Assembly (NCBI GenBank): GCA_944390105.1
Contig: CALXOV010000009.1
Span: forward strand, 1-47,771
DNA: 47,771 nucleotides
Direction: 5' to 3'
Origin: an uncultured Succinivibrionaceae bacterium
GTDB lineage: Bacteria > Pseudomonadota > Gammaproteobacteria > Enterobacterales > Succinivibrionaceae
Position 1 is the stretch's first letter. Each line of letters begins with the position of its first letter. The notes beneath the pieces were generated by a model. That model saw only the letters and a list, made by a program, of their open reading frames with translations. It did not search any database and was not told the origin of the DNA. The translations under genes were made by a program, and so were the position numbers. Positions 17,667 to 26,997 of this stretch are shown piece after piece.

Positions 17667-17672
17667 GGCGCG

Positions 17673-18536
17673 CTACTCTAGGTTTTGTACCTGTTCGCGC
17701 ATCTGCTCAATTAAAACTTTAAGCTCAACTGCCGTATGGGTTAGCTCTAAGCTTGAAGCTTTAGCTGCCAAGGTATTGGCCTCGCGATTAAACTCCTGCA
17801 TCAGAAAATCAAGACGCTTGCCAACGCTGCCGCCTTGCTGCAGGATATTGCGTGCAGCGGTAATATGCGAATGCAGGCGGTCATGTTCTTCGGCAATATC
17901 CGCCTTCTGCGCCAAAAGCGCCACCTCCTGTTCCAAACGTGCCGGATCCACATCGATTTTAAGCTCGTCAAGCCGCCGCTGCAGGCGCTCGCGCTCCTGT
18001 GCCACTAAGTTATTAAGCGCCTGCGTTACCGGGCAAAGCGCGTATTCCAAGGCCGTAAGCTTGGTAAGCAATACGTGCTGCAACCTTTCCCCCTCATGCC
18101 GGCGTTGCTCAATTAGCTCACTTAGCGCCTGTTTGAGTGCATTGAGTACCGCAGCGTCCAGCTCGTCGCGTAAGGCGGCGTTTTCTGCAATTACTCCGGG
18201 GTAGAGCAAAAGCTGCATCAGATCGATATTGCCCTGCGGAACTTTATCCTTAATCTGCTGCAGCGCTCCGGCTAAAGCATTAAGTAGCGGCTCATTTAAG
18301 GCCAGGCCGGCCCGCGGACTGGGGATAAAGAGCATTACCACTTCAACCTTACCGCGTAGCACCTGCGCCGCGATCTCACTGCGCAGGCGGCCTTCTAAAT
18401 ATTTGAAATTATCTGGAAGCTTTAAGTTAATTTCCAAGTAACGGCTGTTGACGGATTTTAGGTCAAAGCCAAGCTGTCCCTGCGGCAGATTGATGCGTAC
18501 CGATGCAAAGCCGGTCATGCTTTTGATGCTGGACAT
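17673..18536 (-). CDS. yicC: YicC-family endoribonuclease
   Basis: 287 residues from the ATG at 18536 (MSSIKSMTGFASVR), exactly the length of E. coli YicC, with AAGGAT upstream. The in-frame extension to 18623 adds 29 unrelated residues. Diagnostic segments are SMTGFASVRINLPQG, LKSVNSRYLEINLKLPD, the central coiled coil (RERLQRRLDELKIDVDPARLEQEVALLAQKADI, seen in part) and the C-terminal GKRLDFLMQEFNREANTLAAKA. YicC proteins form oligomeric RNases. In E. coli the gene is next to rph-pyrE, and here it diverges from pyrE, so the neighbourhood is conserved without rph. Stop codon is 6 bases from the end of the convergent nuclease gene. Confidence 0.93.
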   Translation of the reverse strand: MSSIKSMTGFASVRINLPQGQLGFDLKSVNSRYLEINLKLPDNFKYLEGRLRSEIAAQVLRGKVEVVMLFIPSPRAGLALNEPLLNALAGALQQIKDKVPQGNIDLMQLLLYPGVIAENAALRDELDAAVLNALKQALSELIEQRRHEGERLQHVLLTKLTALEYALCPVTQALNNLVAQERERLQRRLDELKIDVDPARLEQEVALLAQKADIAEEHDRLHSHITAARNILQQGGSVGKRLDFLMQEFNREANTLAAKASSLELTHTAVELKVLIEQMREQVQNLE

Positions 18537-18719
18537 AATTAATCCTTTGTTATACATGCTAAAGACGCTGCCAAATCGGGCTTGGGCCGTAGATAGCAGC
18601 GGTATTTTGAGTGTTGTAAGCACTGCCTAGGGCTGTAGTTTACCGATATTAAGCCGGTTGCGGCCATTTTTTCACGAATGACGCGTGCGTAGCGTAAAGC
18701 ATGCCTCGCGCTTTTAGGC

Positions 18720-18725
18720 TACAAT
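18720..18725 (+). promoter_or_regulatory. Probable -10 element of pyrE
   Basis: TACAAT at 18720-18725, five of six consensus bases, placing the transcript start about 40 bases before the ATG. No convincing -35 was found at 16-18 bases upstream. The remaining yicC-pyrE intergenic DNA (18537-18719) shows no gene and no recognisable pyrimidine attenuator hairpin with a T-run. Confidence 0.4.
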
Positions 18726-18770
18726 GAAGCTTAGGTAAATTTCGCTAACTGTATACTTGAGGATATAAAA

Positions 18771-19412
18771 ATGCAGGATTACCAGCGCAGATTCATTGAG
18801 CTTTCCTTAGACAAGGGCGTGCTCAAGTTCGGCAGCTTCATTTTAAAGTCAGGCCGTGTCAGTCCGTATTTCTTTAATGCCGGCTCTTTCTGTACCGGTG
18901 CGGATCTGGCGGTGCTCGGTTCCTGCTATGCTCAAGCGCTGATTGACTCCGGCCTGTCCTTTGACATTCTGTTCGGTCCTGCTTATAAGGGCATTCCGCT
19001 GTGCTGTGCGACGGCGATGGCGCTCGCGTCTGATCATGGCATCAATGTGCCGTGGTGCTTTAACCGTAAGGAAATTAAAGATCATGGTGAAGGCGGTAGC
19101 TTAGTGGGTGCCACCTTAGTCGGGGATGTACTGCTTATTGATGACGTCATCACTGCCGGCACCGCGATTCATGAGGCCGATGGCATTATTAAGAAGGCGG
19201 GGGCGAACTTTAAGGCGGCCTTAATTGCGCTTAACCGGCAGGAAAAGGGTAATGGCGACATTAGCGCGATTGATGAAGCTAAGGGCGATTTAGGTATCGA
19301 CATCATTTCCATCATTAACTTTGAGGATCTGCTGCGCTACTTAAATGATGACCCGATCCTAAAGTGCCATCTTCCGGCCATGGAGCGTTATCGCGAAGCG
19401 TACGGCGCGTAG
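18771..19412 (+). CDS. pyrE: Orotate phosphoribosyltransferase
   Basis: 213 residues, the normal length. Transfers the phosphoribosyl group of PRPP to orotate, giving OMP in pyrimidine synthesis. [21 protein letters not shown] at the start, [23 protein letters not shown] (the flexible loop) and the PRPP-binding [17 protein letters not shown] are all intact. RBS GAGG lies 9 bases before the ATG. A single gene with its own -10 element and a strong bidirectional terminator behind it. Confidence 0.95.
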   Translation: MQDYQRRFIELSLDKGVLKFGSFILKSGRVSPYFFNAGSFCTGADLAVLGSCYAQALIDSGLSFDILFGPAYKGIPLCCATAMALASDHGINVPWCFNRKEIKDHGEGGSLVGATLVGDVLLIDDVITAGTAIHEADGIIKKAGANFKAALIALNRQEKGNGDISAIDEAKGDLGIDIISIINFEDLLRYLNDDPILKCHLPAMERYREAYGA

Positions 19413-19436
19413 CGTAAACTTAGTGTGATGCAGACT

Positions 19437-19472
19437 AAAGCCGCTTCCGGCAGCGTGCCGGAGGCGGCTTTT
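19437..19472. terminator. Bidirectional terminator between pyrE and pgi
   Basis: A 16-bp stem (19437-19452 with 19456-19471) with a GCG loop, one G-T wobble, A-tract on the left and T-tract on the right (GGCTTTT). It can end both the rightward pyrE and the leftward pgi transcript. A second hairpin GCCGCTGC/GCAGCGGC at 19481-19488 and 19495-19502 lies between it and pgi. Confidence 0.9.
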
Positions 19473-19518
19473 GCATGGATGCCGCTGCCTTGCAGCAGCG
19501 GCGGATTGAGCTTGGCGC

Positions 19519-21168
19519 TTACTTCATCGCTTTGTAAGCATTGATGAGGCCGTTAGTTGAGCTGTCGTGGCTTGTAATCTGCTCATCGGAGGTCAGCTCC
19601 GGAATGATGCGCATCGCCAGCTGCTTGCCCAGCTCTACACCCCACTGATCGAAGGTGTAGATGTTGAGAATAGCGCCCTGCACGAAGATCTTATGCTCGT
19701 ACAGCGCAATCAGCTCGCCTAAGGTGAACGGGGTAATTTCCTTCACTAAAATGGAGTTGGTCGGACGATTGCCGTTGAACACCTTAAACGGCACAACCGG
19801 CAGATATTCATCAGGCTGCTTGCCCTTCTTTTCAAACTCAGCAATCACTTCTTCGCGCGTCTTGCCGAAGGCTAAAGCTTCAGTTTGGGCAAAGAAATTG
19901 GATAACAGTTTGACGTGGTGATCGCCCAGCGGATTGTGGGTACGGGCCGGGGCGATGAAATCGCACGGAATGACCTTGGTGCCCTGATGGATCAGCTGAT
20001 AGAACGCATGCTGGCCGTTGGTTCCCGGCTCACCCCAAATGATGGGGCCGGTTTGATAATCCACCGGATTACCGTTGCGATCAACGCTCTTACCGTTTGA
20101 TTCCATATTGCCCTGCTGGAAGTAGGCCGGGAAGCGGTACATGTACTGATCGTAAGGTAAAATCGCTTCAGTGGCATAGCCGTAGAAATTGTTATACCAC
20201 AGCCCGATTAAGGCCAAGATCGCCGGAATGTTCTTCTCAAGCGGAGTGTGACGGAAATGTTCGTCCATCGCAAAGCCGCCCTTTAAGAACTGCTCGAAAT
20301 TGTCGTAGCCGCAGGCTAAGGCAATTGACAGACCGATAGCTGACCACGAAGAGTAGCGGCCGCCCACCCAGTCCCAGAACTCGAACATATTGTCAGGGTC
20401 AATGCCGAACTTGGTCACTTCGGCGGTATTAGTGGACAGCGCGACGAAGTGCTTGGCCACATGCTTGACGTCGCCGGCGATCTTTAAGAACCAGTCACGG
20501 GCGGTGTGGGCATTGGTCATGGTCTCTAAGGTGGTGAAGGTCTTAGAGGCAATCAGGAACATCGTGGTCTCAGGATTGCACTGCTTCAAGGTTTCTGCAA
20601 TGTGGGTGCCGTCAATATTGGAGACGAAGTGCGCCTTGAGGCGGCTGTGATACGGAGTCAGCGCGGCAGTGATCATGCACGGGCCTAAGTCCGATCCGCC
20701 GATGCCGATATTGACTACATCGGTAATTTCCTTGCCGGTATAGCCTTTCCACTCACCGGAAATGACCTTATTGCTAAAATCCTTCATTTTAGCAAGCACG
20801 CGCTGTACGTCCGGCATGACATCCTTGCCGTCTACGTATACCGGCTTACCTGAGAAATTGCGCAACGCCGTATGCAGCACTGCGCGATCTTCGGTGCGGT
20901 TAATCTTCTCACCATTGAACATGGCTTCAATATCACCGGCTACATCGCACTCTTTGGCCAAATCGAGCAAAAGCTGCATAGTTTTGGCGTCGACTATGTT
21001 TTTGGAGAAATCAACTAATAGATCGTCGCCCAAGCGCAGCGAGAATTTATTGAAGCGATCAGGATCGGCGGCGAATAATTCCTTAATGGTGCGACTCTTA
21101 GTCGTGGCAAAATGAGCGCTTAAAGCCTGCCACGCCGCAGTAGTAGTCGGATTGATGTCTTTGAGCAT
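19519..21168 (-). CDS. pgi: Glucose-6-phosphate isomerase
   Basis: 549 residues, the same length as E. coli Pgi. Interconverts glucose 6-phosphate and fructose 6-phosphate in glycolysis. Visible family blocks: [40 protein letters not shown]-type [16 protein letters not shown], the signature [38 protein letters not shown] with the catalytic Glu/His, and the C-terminal [19 protein letters not shown] is placed 6-8 bases before the ATG. A single gene, convergent with pyrE. The upstream 21169-21333 interval has no ORF and no clear promoter that I could defend. Confidence 0.97.
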   Translation of the reverse strand: MLKDINPTTTAAWQALSAHFATTKSRTIKELFAADPDRFNKFSLRLGDDLLVDFSKNIVDAKTMQLLLDLAKECDVAGDIEAMFNGEKINRTEDRAVLHTALRNFSGKPVYVDGKDVMPDVQRVLAKMKDFSNKVISGEWKGYTGKEITDVVNIGIGGSDLGPCMITAALTPYHSRLKAHFVSNIDGTHIAETLKQCNPETTMFLIASKTFTTLETMTNAHTARDWFLKIAGDVKHVAKHFVALSTNTAEVTKFGIDPDNMFEFWDWVGGRYSSWSAIGLSIALACGYDNFEQFLKGGFAMDEHFRHTPLEKNIPAILALIGLWYNNFYGYATEAILPYDQYMYRFPAYFQQGNMESNGKSVDRNGNPVDYQTGPIIWGEPGTNGQHAFYQLIHQGTKVIPCDFIAPARTHNPLGDHHVKLLSNFFAQTEALAFGKTREEVIAEFEKKGKQPDEYLPVVPFKVFNGNRPTNSILVKEITPFTLGELIALYEHKIFVQGAILNIYTFDQWGVELGKQLAMRIIPELTSDEQITSHDSSTNGLINAYKAMK

Positions 21169-21333
21169 GAGTTTCTCCTCTATAGCTGCAGGGCAACACC
21201 GCTGCCCCGCTCAAGACTGAAAATTATCTGTGTCAAATAGTAAGAGAAAGCACCGTTTGGCGCAAATCCTAAAGCGCAGAATTTAGGCCTTGAGCACCTT
21301 TTTCCGGGCGATATTCCGCAGATATATGCCGTT

Positions 21334-22263
21334 TTAGAGCGTAAGCAAGCGGCGGCGCGTCAGATCTGCACTGAAAGTGGGGGCACTCTTGGCTGCCACT
21401 TTGATGCAGGCTGCCAAAATCGGCTCGTGAGCGCGGGATTGCCGGCAGCATAGCGCCAGACGAAAATCGGGAAGCTTGGGGGCATCCAGGGTTACCACAT
21501 CTCCTTTAAAGGGGGACAGATCAACGACGAGTTTGGGCGCAATTGCTAGGCCAAAACCTAAGGCACACAGGCTGACGATGGCCTCGTGGCCGGCAACTTC
21601 GGCATAGATATTGGGTTTTAGCTGTTGGGCTTTAAACCAAGCATCAACTTCGTAGCGCAGCTGTCCATGTTCAGCCAAGATAAAGGGGGCGGCACTTAAG
21701 TCATAGCCGCTACTGGTGCAGCCTACAAGCGGATGGACTGGCGCTTTAGGGGCAATTAGCACTAACGGGAAGGTAACTAATGGCACCGCCAGAATGGATT
21801 CGGGTAGTTTGTCCGGCAGTGCCGCAATCACGAAATCAATGCCGTCGCCAGAGAGCAGCTCCAGCGCATTGGCCGGATCGCCGGTCTCAAGGCTGACTTC
21901 AATTTGCGGATGATCAAGCCGCAGCTCAGAGAGCAGGCGCGGAATAAAAATGTAGGACGCCGATACCGAGCAGTAGATTTTCACTGCCCCGGACAATGGG
22001 TTTTCACTGACTTCAAGCTCGGTGAGCATGGCCTGATAGTCCTGCAGGCAGTTCACCGCAAAATCGCGAAAGTGCCGCCCAGCCGCGGTCAGTGCAATGC
22101 CTTTTTGATCGCGGGTGCACAATTTGACGTGCAACGTCTCCTCTAAACGGTTAAGCGAGCGGCTTAAGGTAGAAGGGCTGACCTGCGTCAGCTGCGCCGC
22201 GCGGGTCAAATTAGCAGTTTCACAGATGCGTACAAAGGCGGCGGCGTCGTCCAAATTAATCAC
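21334..22263 (-). CDS. ilvY: LysR-type regulator IlvY
   Basis: 309 residues. The N-terminal winged helix-turn-helix has FVRICETANLTRAAQLTQVSPSTLSRSL (about 10-38), very close to IlvY. The effector domain follows with SGAVKIYCSVSASYIFIPRLL, FVIAALPDKLPESILAVPL, VLIAPKAP and the IlvY-like YAEVAGHEAIVSLCALGFGLAIAPKLV. Its divergence from ilvC across 180 bases is the conserved gammaproteobacterial arrangement. IlvY binds acetolactate/acetohydroxybutyrate and activates ilvC while limiting its own expression. The C-terminus is a little longer than in E. coli and ends in a basic SADLTRRRLLTL. Confidence 0.92.
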   Translation of the reverse strand: MINLDDAAAFVRICETANLTRAAQLTQVSPSTLSRSLNRLEETLHVKLCTRDQKGIALTAAGRHFRDFAVNCLQDYQAMLTELEVSENPLSGAVKIYCSVSASYIFIPRLLSELRLDHPQIEVSLETGDPANALELLSGDGIDFVIAALPDKLPESILAVPLVTFPLVLIAPKAPVHPLVGCTSSGYDLSAAPFILAEHGQLRYEVDAWFKAQQLKPNIYAEVAGHEAIVSLCALGFGLAIAPKLVVDLSPFKGDVVTLDAPKLPDFRLALCCRQSRAHEPILAACIKVAAKSAPTFSADLTRRRLLTL

Positions 22264-22323
22264 AGGCGATCCTTATTTTCAACTAGGTGGTAGGCCACAT
22301 TATAGCGTGAATTGTGAGATGTC

Positions 22324-22382
22324 TTGCATAAAATGCAATATATAAAAAATTATGTTGCACATATCAAAATATGTGCTATGCT
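22324..22382. promoter_or_regulatory. ilvY-ilvC operators and ilvC promoter
   Basis: Two perfect palindromes: TTGCAT-AAA-ATGCAA (22324-22338) and GCACATAT-CAAA-ATATGTGC (22357-22376). The second fills the space between a -35-like TTGCAC (22355-22360) and a -10-like TATGCT (22377-22382), spacer 16. In E. coli, IlvY binds two operators in this interval, one overlapping its own promoter and one overlapping the ilvC -35. The layout here is the same, which supports assigning both palindromes to IlvY. Confidence 0.7.
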
Positions 22383-22443
22383 GACTGCAACGTTAAACCA
22401 TAAACCCAAGGTTATTTGCTTATATTTAAGAGGTTTTTTCATC

Positions 22444-23925
22444 ATGGCAAATTATTTCAACACGCTGAACTTACGCCAGAAGCTGGCTCAGTTAGGCTGC
22501 TGCGAGCTGATGGATCGCTCCGAGTTTGCGGACGGCTGCAATTTCCTCAAGGGCAAGAAAGTCGTTATCGTCGGCTGCGGTGCGCAGGGCCTCAATCAGG
22601 GTCTGAACATGCGTGATTCCGGTCTGGATGTCGCTTATGCGCTGCGTCAGGCCGCCATCGATGAAAAGCGTGCTTCCTTCAAGCGTGCTACCGAAAACGG
22701 CTTTAAGGTCGGCACCTACGAGCAGGTGATCCCGACGGCTGATTTAGTGATTAACTTAACCCCGGATAAGCAGCATTCCAATGTGATTGAAAGCATTATG
22801 CCTTTAATGAAGGAAGGCGCTGCCATCGGCTATTCGCATGGTTTCAATATCGTTGAAGTCGGTCAGCAGATTAGAAAAGATCTGACCGTAGTCATGGTCG
22901 CCCCGAAGGCACCAGGCACTGAGGTGCGTGAGGAGTATCGTCGCGGCTTTGGTACCCCGACCTTGCTGGCTGTCCATCCGGAAAATGACCCGAAGGGTGA
23001 AGGCTGGGCAATTGCTAAAGCTTGGGCTTCGGCTTTAGGCGGCGATCGTGCCGGCTGCTTAAGATCTTCTTTCGTGGCTGAAGTTAAGTCCGACTTAATG
23101 GGTGAGCAGACCATTCTGTGCGGCGTGCTGCAGGCCGCTTCTATCCTGTGCTTTGACCGTATGGTGGAGCTGGGCATTGACAAGGCTTATGCCTGCAAGC
23201 TGTTGCAGTACGGCTGGGAAACCATTTGTGAAGCTTTAAAGCAAGGCGGCATCACCAATATGTTAAATCGTCTGTCCAACCCGGCTAAGCTGAAGGCTTG
23301 CGAGCTGGCTGCTGAGCTCAAGGACATCATGCGCGACCTGTACTTAAAGCATATGGATGACATCGAAAGCGGCGAGTTCTCGCGCGTAATGATGGAAGAT
23401 TGGGCCAATGGCGATGTCAAGCTGCATACTTGGCGTGAGAATTTTGCCAAGTCCGGCTTTGAGACTGCCCCGGAGTGTGCCGAGAAGATCTCTGAGCAGG
23501 AATACTTCGATAAGGGCATCTTAATGGTAGCTTTCTGCAAGGCCGGCATTGAACTTGCCTTTGAGACCATGACTAAGTCTGGAATTTACCCGGAGTCGGC
23601 CTACTATGAGTCGCTGCATGAGCTGCCGCTGATTGCCAACACTATCGCTCGCCGTCGTCTGTATGAGATGAACGTAGTGATTTCCGATACCGCAGAGTAC
23701 GGCAACTATCTGTTTGCTAATGTGGCTATTCCGCTGCTGCGTGACTTCATGTCCCGTCAGGGCACCGATGTCATCGGCAAGGGCATGGAAGGCGACAACA
23801 GCGTGGATAATATTGAGCTCATCAAGTGCAATGAGTCCATCTACAATCACCCGATTGAAGTGGTGGGTCGCAAGCTGCGCGCCTACATGTCCGATATGAA
23901 GGAAATTTCGGTCGGTAATAACTAA
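22444..23925 (+). CDS. ilvC: Ketol-acid reductoisomerase (class II)
   Basis: 493 residues from the ATG at 22444 ([18 protein letters not shown]), the long enterobacterial class II form. The open frame continues upstream through the operator region and is not coding there. It isomerises and reduces acetolactate in valine/isoleucine synthesis. The NADPH-binding loop [21 protein letters not shown] is followed by [27 protein letters not shown], the metal-binding [12 protein letters not shown] and the duplicated knotted helical domain with [23 protein letters not shown] lies 11 bases before the ATG. Codon bias is high. Regulated by IlvY from the divergent gene. Confidence 0.97.
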   Translation: MANYFNTLNLRQKLAQLGCCELMDRSEFADGCNFLKGKKVVIVGCGAQGLNQGLNMRDSGLDVAYALRQAAIDEKRASFKRATENGFKVGTYEQVIPTADLVINLTPDKQHSNVIESIMPLMKEGAAIGYSHGFNIVEVGQQIRKDLTVVMVAPKAPGTEVREEYRRGFGTPTLLAVHPENDPKGEGWAIAKAWASALGGDRAGCLRSSFVAEVKSDLMGEQTILCGVLQAASILCFDRMVELGIDKAYACKLLQYGWETICEALKQGGITNMLNRLSNPAKLKACELAAELKDIMRDLYLKHMDDIESGEFSRVMMEDWANGDVKLHTWRENFAKSGFETAPECAEKISEQEYFDKGILMVAFCKAGIELAFETMTKSGIYPESAYYESLHELPLIANTIARRRLYEMNVVISDTAEYGNYLFANVAIPLLRDFMSRQGTDVIGKGMEGDNSVDNIELIKCNESIYNHPIEVVGRKLRAYMSDMKEISVGNN

Positions 23926-23994
23926 TTTAGTAATAGCTTCTGCCGCCTTTTGACGCGGCAGCAGGAGACTCCGCCTTATTGGGGTCATTCTTAG

Positions 23995-24034
23995 CGGCAC
24001 GGTGGCGCTTAGCTCTCCGTGCCGTTAGTTTTTT
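23995..24034 (+). terminator. Terminator downstream of ilvC
   Basis: CGGCACGG (23995-24002) pairs with CCGTGCCG (24017-24024); the tail TTAGTTTTTT follows at 24025-24034. A weaker hairpin CTGCCGC/GCGGCAG (23940-23946 and 23955-23961) sits nearer the stop codon but lacks a T-run. Confidence 0.8.
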
Positions 24035-24044
24035 ATATAAACAG

Positions 24045-24196
24045 GCCGCTTCATCCGCGTAGCTTCGCTGCGCGGATGAAGCGGCTGCCTCAGAGAACAT
24101 CAGAAGGGCAGGACTTGCCCGGATAGCCGGGATTGCAGACTCGCTGAGGAGTCGTCTCCCGGAAGGGCCGTAAGCTTTAGCTTACGCGAGGATGTC
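24045..24196 (+). mobile_element. Hairpin-rich element with an IS200/IS605-like right end
   Basis: Gene-free and exceptionally structured. A 19-bp stem with a TTC loop covers 24045-24085 (one T-G wobble). Then GGGCA/TGCCC (24106-24110, 24116-24120), CCGGGA/TCCCGG (24127-24132, 24157-24162) enclosing GACTC/GAGTC (24138-24142, 24149-24153), and CGTAAGC-TTTA-GCTTACG (24169-24186). The last hairpin, with a TTTA loop and followed by GAGGATGTCA (24188-24197), is the typical look of an IS200/IS605 right end. No tnpA or tnpB is present, so this would be a transposase-less derivative, or a solo end with omega-RNA-like sequence in front. The reading is from pattern memory only. Confidence 0.5.
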
Positions 24197-24336
24197 ACTA
24201 GTAATGCCGCAGTATTCCTTATGGACTGAACCCGTGCACACGAGTTTGTTCTTGACGATGAACTTACGCTCACGCTGCGGTCAAGCTAAGTTTGCGGCAT
24301 TGCCTTAAGTTACAATGGAATTGTAGCGAATTAAGT
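24197..24336. repeat. Further inverted repeats between ilvC and the AEC gene
   Basis: AATGCCGCA (24203-24211) and TGCGGCATT (24293-24301) form a 9-bp inverted repeat that encloses CGTG-CA-CACG (24233-24242) and CTTGAC/GTCAAG (24251-24256, 24280-24285). TACAAT-GGA-ATTGTA follows at 24311-24325, flanked by CTTAA/TTAAG. No ORF. The last hairpin lies 11 bases from the AEC gene stop and may help end that leftward transcript. Confidence 0.6.
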
Positions 24337-25284
24337 TTAGCTCAAGCCCATTATGCGGTTTAGCTGCTGCACTACGATAACCACGCAGGGGATAGTCAGC
24401 ATCGACAGCAGCGTGGAAATGAAAACAGCCTTAGCCATCAGCATTTCATCGCGTCCGGCCAGCAAGCACAGCATCACGCCGATGGTGGCAACCGGCATGG
24501 CAAAGAGTACCGTATTGATGGTAATGACCAGCGCACTGTCGGTAAACAGCATGCTAAAGAAATAGACGATAAGCGGCAGGATGAACAAACGGCTGGCGCA
24601 CATGGCATAAATGCCCGGATTACCTAAAATCTGCCGCAGCGGCATTTGAGCAATTGATGAGCCGATGATAAGCAGCGCGCCGGGTACTGTGATGCTGCCA
24701 AGCAGCTGCAGCGGCTCGCGGATAATGCGCGGACAGCCGGTATACTGCAACATTACTAAGGCAATTGAAATATAGCTGGCGCACATCATCGGCGAGATGA
24801 GAAAGCGCAACGAGATTTTGTGATGTTGTAGTGTGGATTGTCCAGAGATGAGTAGGGGGCCAGCAGAAAAAATGAACAGCGAGTTGGCAAAATTAAGCAC
24901 CGAGGCAAAGAAAATCGCCTGACTGTCGAAAATAGCCGCGACGACGGGATAACCGATAAAGCCGACGTTACCAAAGAGTAGCATGAAGGCGTACAGACCC
25001 TGTTCTTCGCGTTTGCGCGTAAAGAAGCGGCCGCACAGCCAAGATAGCAGCAAAATAGCAACGTAAGAGGCAATCCCGACCGCAATGAGCGGCAGTACTA
25101 ATTCCTTGGGCGGAACTTTATCGCCGAGCACTGAGGAAATGACTAGGCAGGGGCAGGAGATATTAATGATAAAGCGCGACAACATGCGATCAAATTCATG
25201 ATCTTGCAGCTTACATTTGCGCGCGAGGAAGCCTACCGCGATGATGACAAACAAAATCGCCATCTGCAGAAAGATATTATCCAT
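24337..25284 (-). CDS. AEC-family transporter (auxin efflux carrier type)
   Basis: 315 residues with about ten hydrophobic segments in the two-times-five arrangement of the AEC/BART fold. The start MDNIFLQMAILFVIIAVGFLARKC, then FIINISCPCLVISSVLG, FGNVGFIGYPVV (the conserved GN.GF.G.P block) and LGSITVPGALLIIGSSIA match the family. Bacterial members export or import organic acids such as malate and malonate, which would suit a succinate producer, but the substrate is not predictable. The gene points away from rplK. The ribosome site is weak. Its region upstream is shared with the ribosomal-protein operon promoter. Confidence 0.8.
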   Translation of the reverse strand: MDNIFLQMAILFVIIAVGFLARKCKLQDHEFDRMLSRFIINISCPCLVISSVLGDKVPPKELVLPLIAVGIASYVAILLLSWLCGRFFTRKREEQGLYAFMLLFGNVGFIGYPVVAAIFDSQAIFFASVLNFANSLFIFSAGPLLISGQSTLQHHKISLRFLISPMMCASYISIALVMLQYTGCPRIIREPLQLLGSITVPGALLIIGSSIAQMPLRQILGNPGIYAMCASRLFILPLIVYFFSMLFTDSALVITINTVLFAMPVATIGVMLCLLAGRDEMLMAKAVFISTLLSMLTIPCVVIVVQQLNRIMGLS

Positions 25285-25509
25285 GGCCGTGGCTCAATGA
25301 AAAGGCTGTAAATTGATGCTTGCAGTGAAAAAACCGCCTGCTAGTTTAACCGATTTTGCCCCAAGGCTGTGAGTTAGGGATCCCGCGCTGCGCTCAATTA
25401 GTGCAACAGCGGCAGGGCGGTTGTGAGTCGGTTGGCACTTTGCAACATCCGCATGTGAGAAAAACTGCAGAAAAAAGCGAAAAGATGATCGCCGCAGGCA
25501 AAATTAAGA

Positions 25510-25564
25510 TATAATATTCAGGTTTTCTGTGTGTACAAAACACACAGGACAGTTGCTAACTGTC
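25510..25564 (+). promoter_or_regulatory. rplK promoter -10 and structured leader
   Basis: A perfect -10 TATAAT at 25510-25515; the -35 is weak (about 25486-25492). About 20 bases later come two tight hairpins in tandem: CTGTGTGT/ACACACAG (25527-25534, 25540-25547) and GACAGTT-GCT-AACTGTC (25548-25564), then a small GCGT/ACGC stem near 25574-25585, all before the rplK ATG. L1 binding to the rplK leader controls this operon in E. coli, and these hairpins are the candidate target. The rest of 25285-25509 shows no gene. Confidence 0.6.
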
Positions 25565-25614
25565 TATCGGGAAGCGTTCTTACGCGATAATACCCAATTT
25601 TGAGGATTTTTTAA

Positions 25615-26043
25615 ATGGCAAAGAAAGTTACTGCCTACATCAAGCTGCAGGTCGGCGCGGGTAGCGCTAACCCTGCTCCTCCGGTTGGCCCGGCCTTAGG
25701 TCAGCACGGCGTCAACATCATGGAGTTCTGCAAGGCCTTCAACGCCCAGACTGCCAAGATGGAAAAGGGTGCTCCGGTTCCGGTGGTGATCACCGTTTAC
25801 CAGGACAAGTCCTTCACCTTCGTTACCAAGACTCCTCCGGCTTCCTTCTTAATTAAGAAGGCTGTCGGCATTCAGTCAGCTTCGCACAAGCCGGGTAAGG
25901 AAAGCGCAGGTAAGATCACCCATGCTCAGCTCTTAGAGATCGCCAAGACCAAGGAGCCTGATATGACTGGTGCAGATTTAGAAGCTTCTGCCCGTTCGAT
26001 TGGCGGTACTGCCCGTTCCATGGGCATTCAGGTGGAGGATTAA
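25615..26043 (+). CDS. rplK: 50S ribosomal protein L11
   Basis: 142 residues, standard length. [40 protein letters not shown] is the conserved N-terminal domain start (thiostrepton-site contacts), and the C-terminal rRNA-binding part ends [21 protein letters not shown] lies 9 bases before the ATG. First gene of the operon. The secE-nusG pair that precedes rplK in E. coli is absent; a divergent transporter is there instead. Confidence 0.97.
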   Translation: MAKKVTAYIKLQVGAGSANPAPPVGPALGQHGVNIMEFCKAFNAQTAKMEKGAPVPVVITVYQDKSFTFVTKTPPASFLIKKAVGIQSASHKPGKESAGKITHAQLLEIAKTKEPDMTGADLEASARSIGGTARSMGIQVED

Positions 26044-26046
26044 TCC

Positions 26047-26763
26047 ATGGCTAAGTTATCCAAGCGCATGAAGGAAATCCGTTCCATCATCGACAGAACT
26101 CGTGAGTACAGCATCACTGAGGCTTTTGAGACTTTATTAAAGTGCCCGCAGGCCAAGTTCGTAGAGAGCGTGGACGTTGCTATTCAGTTAGGCATTGATC
26201 CGACCAAGTCCGATCAAAACATCCGCGGCGCTACCGTGCTGCCGCACGGCAATGGCCGCACGGTCCGTGTCGCCGTGTTCACCCAGGGTGAGCTTGCCGA
26301 GCAGGCTAAGGCTGCCGGTGCCGATTTAGTTGGTATGGATGAGCTGGCCGCTGAAGTTAAGAAGGGCATGATGGACTTTGATGTTGTCATCGCTTCTCCG
26401 GATGCGATGCGCGTGGTCGGCCAGTTAGGTCAGATCTTAGGTCCGCGCGGCTTAATGCCGAACCCGAAGGTCGGTACTGTGACCCGTGACGTTGCTACTG
26501 CAGTGAAGAATGCTAAGTCCGGTCAGGTGCGTTACCGTAATGACAAGACCGGTGTGATTCAGGCTTCCATCGGCAAGGTCAACTTCTCGGTGGCTGATTT
26601 AACCGATAACTTAAACGCCTTATTAGCCGCTATCGTCAGAGCGAAGCCGGCGGCTGCTAAGGGCACCTTTATTAAGAAGGTCTGTGTCTCCACCACTATG
26701 GGCGGCGGCATCAGCGTGGATAAGTCCACCTTAAAGACCGACGGTGCGGCAGCTCAGGCTTAA
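26047..26763 (+). CDS. rplA: 50S ribosomal protein L1
   Basis: 238 residues. [58 protein letters not shown] and [17 protein letters not shown] are diagnostic. L1 forms the mobile stalk at the ribosomal E site and represses its own operon by binding the leader RNA. It begins 3 bases after the rplK stop, so it is translationally coupled. Confidence 0.97.
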   Translation: MAKLSKRMKEIRSIIDRTREYSITEAFETLLKCPQAKFVESVDVAIQLGIDPTKSDQNIRGATVLPHGNGRTVRVAVFTQGELAEQAKAAGADLVGMDELAAEVKKGMMDFDVVIASPDAMRVVGQLGQILGPRGLMPNPKVGTVTRDVATAVKNAKSGQVRYRNDKTGVIQASIGKVNFSVADLTDNLNALLAAIVRAKPAAAKGTFIKKVCVSTTMGGGISVDKSTLKTDGAAAQA

Positions 26764-26779
26764 TTTAGCCTTAGGCGTC

Positions 26780-26809
26780 AAGGCGCTTTATGGATACTTA
26801 GGGCGCCTT
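26780..26809 (+). other. Hairpin after rplA
   Basis: AAGGCGC (26780-26786) pairs with GCGCCTT (26803-26809) just after the rplA stop, followed by an A-rich stretch and TTTT. It could reduce read-through or mark a processing site between rplKA and rplJL. Confidence 0.5.
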
Positions 26810-26827
26810 AAATAAAAGATTTTGGCC

Positions 26828-26997
26828 GGGAGCTTACTCCCACCAAAGACCGCAGGGGGAAGTATCCTTAATCATCCTGCGCAGGCGGAACAGCTCCTAA
26901 AGGATTTTCCTTTGGACTGATTTCCGGTAGGTACCCGTAAGGGTGTACGTTCGGCAAGGTGATGCCTTGTCGAATATTCCAGGAGTCACTGCTAAAA
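26828..26997 (+). ncRNA. Ribosomal protein L10 leader
   Basis: The conserved core AAGACCGCAGG (26846-26856) and CCTGCGCAGGCGG (about 26876-26888) is present and closed by GGAGC/GCTCC (about 26829-26833 with 26893-26897), as in the L10 leader family. Three smaller hairpins follow: AAAGGA/TCCTTT (26899-26913), TACCC/GGGTGTA (about 26931-26947) and GGCAAGG/CCTTGTC (about 26953-26971). The L10-(L12)4 complex binds this kink-turn RNA and blocks rplJ translation. Confidence 0.85.

Noticed and set aside
24045-24336. Structured region as RNase P, 6S, tmRNA or SRP RNA
   Set aside because: None of the conserved cores of these RNAs that I know can be found on either strand.
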